Origin: an uncultured Flammeovirgaceae bacterium
GTDB taxonomy: Bacteria > Bacteroidota > Bacteroidia > Cytophagales > Cyclobacteriaceae
Length of the DNA stretch: 27,924 bases
Direction of reading: 5' to 3'
Assembly (NCBI GenBank): GCA_937138955.1
Contig: CAKZPJ010000599.1
Location: forward strand, 1 to 27,924
Part shown: positions 24,260 through 27,924 of the stretch, piece after piece
Layout: each line of letters starts with the position of its first letter
Position numbering within the stretch: the stretch's first letter is position 1
Program-made: the position numbers and the translations under genes
Notes under the pieces: generated by a model
What the model was told of the DNA's origin: nothing
The model's database searches: none
The model's input: only the letters and a program-made list of their open reading frames with translations

Positions 24260-27142
24260 ATGCTGAAAAAAGTTTACGCGCTTTTCTTTTCGATTATTGT
24301 TCCGTTGTCGAATCTGGTCTGGGGGCAAACCACCCAGTTCAAACAAGACACTGTATCCGAACAGTTTTCTCAACGCACTTCACTCAGCCAGTGGGTTCAA
24401 CAAGCCATTGATACTTTAACCGTAGAAGAAAAAATTAGCCAATTACTGTTTCTTCCGGTCTATTCTACTTCCGATTACCGCTCTGTGCAAGATATAGAAT
24501 CTCTAGCGGAAACTTATTCTTTGGGCGGCATCATTTTTTTTCAGGGGCAACTACAGCCTTTAAAGGAGCAGATTCAGCAGCTACAGCAGACGAGTGCCAC
24601 TCCTCTGTTGATAGGTCTCAATGCTGAGCGAGGTTTGGGAACTACGTTAGATTCTATTGGAAGCTACCCCCAACTTCAAACATTAGGAGCTATTCAAGAG
24701 CAATCTTACTTAGAACAGGCTGGAGCAGCTATAGCCCGCCAATGTAGAGATGTAGGAGTGCATCTTAATTTCAATCCCTTAATTTCAGTGGGTCACAATG
24801 GGCAAGGGTACACTGCTAACAGCAGTTTTCACGATCAGCCCGTTAGAAGTATACAGCAGGGGTTATCCTATATGAAGGGGATGAAAGACCATGGACTTAT
24901 TCCTTGCTTTCAGCGAATCAGGGCGGAAGGAACTGCCCAAAAAAGTGCTAACTCGCTACGAGGCACTTTATTAGCTCATCTAGGCAATATTGACCAGGTT
25001 GAAATACCACCTGCCAGCACGCTGCGTCCCGATCAAACTACTTCTATAATTTTAGAACAGGCTTTCCAGCTAGAGGGGTTAGTATTTTCGGAACCGTTAG
25101 CTGAACAGAGTAATTCGGCTACTATTGGAGTAACCTCTTTGCAAGCAGGCAACGACGTACTTTTAGCACCAAGCAATGTAAAGCAAACTATTCGTGAAAT
25201 TAAGCGAGCCATTACCCAAGGAACGCTCACCGAAGAGGCTATTGATCGTAGGGTAGCAAAGGTACTACAGTTGAAGTATCAAGTAGGTTTGGATGCGCCT
25301 ACTGCTCTAGATTCTACTTCATTGGAAGTATCGCCCTGGCAGCACTCACCCCGATTAATAAAGCAGCAGCTTTTAGAACAGTCCGTCACTTTGCTCCGCA
25401 ACGAACGGAACATTTTACCTTTTGAGGTACTAGATACTGCTCAATTTGCCTCGCTTACGATCTCCGATAGTACGGCTGAAGCTCAATATTTTCAGAATTA
25501 CTTAGATCGTTACACCTATTTTACCCACTACACTGTTCCTAAAACTTCTGATCGCTTTGATTACGAAAAGACCTACGAACGGCTCCGCCGATACGATCAG
25601 GTAATAGTAGCTATTCATGAACCCCCATCAGCTACTAACCGAGTAGTTCCAAAGAAGACGTTAGCTTTTTTAAAGTTCCTGCACGAGGAGACTAATGTTA
25701 CGCTGGTATTTTTTGGTTCCCCCGGAAGAATGGCTAGATTCTCCCGGTTTAGTACCTTATTGTGTGCTTATGAAAGCGATAGCGTAGCTCAAAAGGTAGT
25801 ACCTCAGATGCTATTTGGCGCATTAGCTACTCGAGGAAAACTTCCTATTAAAATCACCGACGGTTTAGCCGAGGGCACGGGTATTATTACTCAACCACTG
25901 CAACGATTGCGCTATTCTTTTCCCGAAGAAGTGATGATTCATCCTGATTCTTTGAGTAGAATAGATTCATTGGCTCAACAAGCTATCCGCGAGGAAATGA
26001 CTCCTGGCTGCCAAGTACTAGTGGCCCGACGGGGTTCTGTCATCTACCAAAAAGCCTATGGCTACCAAACGTACGATTCACTGGCTCCTATTACTAATCA
26101 AACCATCTACGACATTGCGTCAGTTACTAAAGTAGCGGCTACCGTGCAGGCTGTGATGTTTCTACACTCGCAGGGATCATTTTCGTTAGATGATCGTTTT
26201 TCATACTATTTACCTGAGCTAAAAAACACCAATAAAGCTAAAATCACAATTCGTAACGCGCTGCTACACCGAGCAGGCTTACGCTCCTTCGTTCCGTTCT
26301 GGCTATTTACTACCGACGACGACGGACTCAAACCGGATCTGTACCGATACAATCCTGAACAAAATTTCAAACCTATTACTGTTGGTTTATACGGCGCATC
26401 GGCTCTAAAAGACTCCGTATGGAACTGGACGATTGAATCTGATCTACGTCGGTACCGAGGGCGGCTGCCTTCCTGGAAACCTACCTTCAATTACCGATAC
26501 AGCGACTTAGGGTTCTATATGCTACATCGCCTCATTGAGCAGGTAACCGATCAGCCTTTGGATGAATTTCTAGCACAGAATATTTACGATCCTCTGGGGC
26601 TACCTACTTTACGCTATCGGCCGTTATGCCAGTTCTCTCAAGATGATATTGCCCCTACTGAGGAAGACACGCACTTTAGAAATACCTTGATACAGGGTAC
26701 TGTACACGACGAAGGAGCTGCCTTAAACGGGGGAGTCGCCGGACACGCCGGTATCTTCAGCACCGCTAGCGACTTAGCTATTCTGATGCAAATGAATTTA
26801 CAAGAAGGCTACTACGGTGGTCAGCGGTATTTTCCCTACGGAACCGTGAAGATGTTCTCTAAACGTCCTTACAACGACAGCCGCCGGGGATTGGGCTGGG
26901 ACAAACCCGAGCACTATCGCGAGGGGGGACCAACCGCCCCCGAAGCCTCGTTAGACTCATTTGGACATTTGGGGTTCACAGGTACTTCCGTGTGGGTCGA
27001 CCCTAAATATGATTTAGTTTACATTTTTCTCTCCAATCGAGTACACCCCAGTGCTCGCAATACTAAACTTCTTACCGAAGGGATACGTACAAAGATACAA
27101 TCAGTCATTTACCAAGCGATGTCCGACTACCGAGGTCGCTAA
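24260..27142 (+). CDS. Exported GH3-like (degenerate) plus serine hydrolase fusion protein
   Basis: From ATG 24260 the product has 960 residues with a signal peptide (MLKKVYALFFSIIVPLSNLVWG, cleavage before Gln23). The frame extends back to TTG 24230, which only adds a polar stub. Residues about 40-345 are a GH3 (NagZ-like) barrel, 360-545 a GH3 C-like domain, and 555-955 a beta-lactamase/esterase-family serine hydrolase. The hydrolase has Ser621-x-x-Lys624 (ASVTKVA), Tyr747-Ser-Asp749 and His903-Leu-Gly905 (GHLGFTGTS), so it looks active. In the GH3 half the KHFPGHG block is replaced by sequence near 211-225 (HGLIPCFQRIRAEGT), the nucleophile site reads FSEPL with Glu278, and the substrate Asp is Asn121. 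The fusion is common in Bacteroidota and is thought to act on cell-wall sugars or peptides in the periplasm. bshA follows 42 bases later. Confidence 0.9.
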   Translation: MLKKVYALFFSIIVPLSNLVWGQTTQFKQDTVSEQFSQRTSLSQWVQQAIDTLTVEEKISQLLFLPVYSTSDYRSVQDIESLAETYSLGGIIFFQGQLQPLKEQIQQLQQTSATPLLIGLNAERGLGTTLDSIGSYPQLQTLGAIQEQSYLEQAGAAIARQCRDVGVHLNFNPLISVGHNGQGYTANSSFHDQPVRSIQQGLSYMKGMKDHGLIPCFQRIRAEGTAQKSANSLRGTLLAHLGNIDQVEIPPASTLRPDQTTSIILEQAFQLEGLVFSEPLAEQSNSATIGVTSLQAGNDVLLAPSNVKQTIREIKRAITQGTLTEEAIDRRVAKVLQLKYQVGLDAPTALDSTSLEVSPWQHSPRLIKQQLLEQSVTLLRNERNILPFEVLDTAQFASLTISDSTAEAQYFQNYLDRYTYFTHYTVPKTSDRFDYEKTYERLRRYDQVIVAIHEPPSATNRVVPKKTLAFLKFLHEETNVTLVFFGSPGRMARFSRFSTLLCAYESDSVAQKVVPQMLFGALATRGKLPIKITDGLAEGTGIITQPLQRLRYSFPEEVMIHPDSLSRIDSLAQQAIREEMTPGCQVLVARRGSVIYQKAYGYQTYDSLAPITNQTIYDIASVTKVAATVQAVMFLHSQGSFSLDDRFSYYLPELKNTNKAKITIRNALLHRAGLRSFVPFWLFTTDDDGLKPDLYRYNPEQNFKPITVGLYGASALKDSVWNWTIESDLRRYRGRLPSWKPTFNYRYSDLGFYMLHRLIEQVTDQPLDEFLAQNIYDPLGLPTLRYRPLCQFSQDDIAPTEEDTHFRNTLIQGTVHDEGAALNGGVAGHAGIFSTASDLAILMQMNLQEGYYGGQRYFPYGTVKMFSKRPYNDSRRGLGWDKPEHYREGGPTAPEASLDSFGHLGFTGTSVWVDPKYDLVYIFLSNRVHPSARNTKLLTEGIRTKIQSVIYQAMSDYRGR

Positions 27143-27184
27143 TTGGTCTGATAACAATCTTTCTTTATTAGACGTTACTTTTCC

Positions 27185-27924
27185 ATGAAAGTCGGTATTG
27201 TATGTTATCCTACCCACGGGGGGAGCGGTGTGGTGGCTACCGAGCTTGGCAAAGCCTTAGCTAAAAAAGGTCACCAAATTCATTTTATTACTTATTCTCA
27301 ACCTAGCCGACTGGATTTCTTCAATGAAAACCTGACGTATCATCAAGTAGATGTACGCACGTATCCGCTGTTCCAATATCAGCCCTACGAGTCGGCACTG
27401 GTAAGCAAAATGGTGGATGTTGTGAAGTACGAAGATTTAGATGTGCTGCACGCTCACTACGCTATTCCGCACGCTTCGGCCGCATATATGGCCAAGCAGA
27501 TTCTGAAAGTAGAAAATATTGATATTCCGATAGTAACTACCTTGCACGGCACGGATATTACTTTGGTGGGTAAAGATAAATCATTTGCCCCGGTAGTAGC
27601 CTTCAGCATTAATCAGTCGGACGGAGTGACTGCCGTATCTCAGAATCTGCGGGATGAAACTTACGAGCATTTTGATGTTACGAAGGATATTGAGGTGATT
27701 CACAACTTTGTAGACCTCAACCGTTTCCGTCGCCAATCCAAAGAGCACTTTAAACGAGCCATTTGCCCCAATGGCGAGTACTTGATCACGCATATGTCAA
27801 ACTTCCGGCGGGTGAAGCGAGTGGAGGATACAGTCAGAGTATTTTACAAGCTTCGCAAACATATTCCAGCTAAACTGCTATTAATCGGTGACGGTCCCGA
27901 GCGCGGCAACGTGGAAGATTTATG
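27185..27924 (+). CDS. bshA: N-acetyl-alpha-D-glucosaminyl L-malate synthase (3' end cut by window edge)
   Basis: BshA joins N-acetylglucosamine from UDP-GlcNAc to L-malate, the first step of bacillithiol synthesis. The visible 246 residues begin at ATG 27185 and run off the right edge; the family is about 370-385 long. This is a GT-B, GT4-type glycosyltransferase. The glycine-rich acceptor loop is HGGSGVVATELGKALA (11-26). The VLHAHYAIPHASAAYMAKQ and LHGTDITLVGKD blocks are typical of BshA, and VIHNFVDLNRF and HMSNFRRVKRVEDTVRVF lead into the sugar-nucleotide domain, where LLIGDGPER is just visible. It follows the GH3/serine hydrolase on the same strand by 42 bases. A TACTTTTC just before the ATG is a weak -7-like match. 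Confidence 0.93.
   Translation, partial: MKVGIVCYPTHGGSGVVATELGKALAKKGHQIHFITYSQPSRLDFFNENLTYHQVDVRTYPLFQYQPYESALVSKMVDVVKYEDLDVLHAHYAIPHASAAYMAKQILKVENIDIPIVTTLHGTDITLVGKDKSFAPVVAFSINQSDGVTAVSQNLRDETYEHFDVTKDIEVIHNFVDLNRFRRQSKEHFKRAICPNGEYLITHMSNFRRVKRVEDTVRVFYKLRKHIPAKLLLIGDGPERGNVEDL

Overview
The window reads as chromosomal DNA of a Bacteroidota bacterium, most likely a marine Cytophagales-type gliding relative. This rests on several signs: a close match to the Bacteroidota promoter (TTTG, about 20 bases, TAnnTTTG) ahead of mutS; few purine-rich ribosome binding sites; a menaquinone prenyltransferase; bacillithiol synthesis (bshA); a MutL with DQQA in place of DQHA; a mutL-rhomboid-rhomboid cluster; a GH3/serine-hydrolase fusion; and a one-protein sensor chain of PAS, kinase, receiver and HPt domains. 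I see no phage, IS element, CRISPR array, tRNA or rRNA.

Layout, left to right. 1-1320: a Nudix hydrolase cut by the left edge and a SpoU/TrmH-type RNA methyltransferase, both on the minus strand. 1592-4219: mutS on the plus strand, its end overlapping the end of a minus-strand NIPSNAP protein with a Tat-like leader. That gene lies 10 bases after a 1118-residue hybrid histidine kinase. 8532-12974: pyrE on plus, then a tandem universal stress protein, menA and argS on minus. 13252-14643: a compact PLP-dependent arginine decarboxylase on plus. 14713-16671: a minus-strand membrane sensor (HAMP, GAF, PAS) with no visible output domain. 17052-20082: prfA, a beta-helix lipoprotein and a YjbQ-family enzyme on plus. 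20152-24187: a minus-strand cluster of a two-helix membrane protein, mutL and two rhomboid proteases. 24260 to the end: a periplasmic GH3/serine-hydrolase fusion followed by bshA, which is cut by the right edge.

Most of this is housekeeping: mismatch repair (mutS, mutL), translation (argS, prfA, RNA methylation), pyrimidine, quinone, polyamine and bacillithiol synthesis, plus two large sensor proteins. I found no convincing new multi-gene system. The points most worth a second look are: the GH3 half of the 24260-27142 protein, which lacks the usual catalytic residues while its serine-hydrolase half looks intact; a cluster of partly exclusive RNA stems upstream of prfA; a GC-rich perfect inverted repeat inside the coded leader of the lipoprotein; the sensor without an output domain; and a rhomboid that stops 9 residues after its catalytic histidine.
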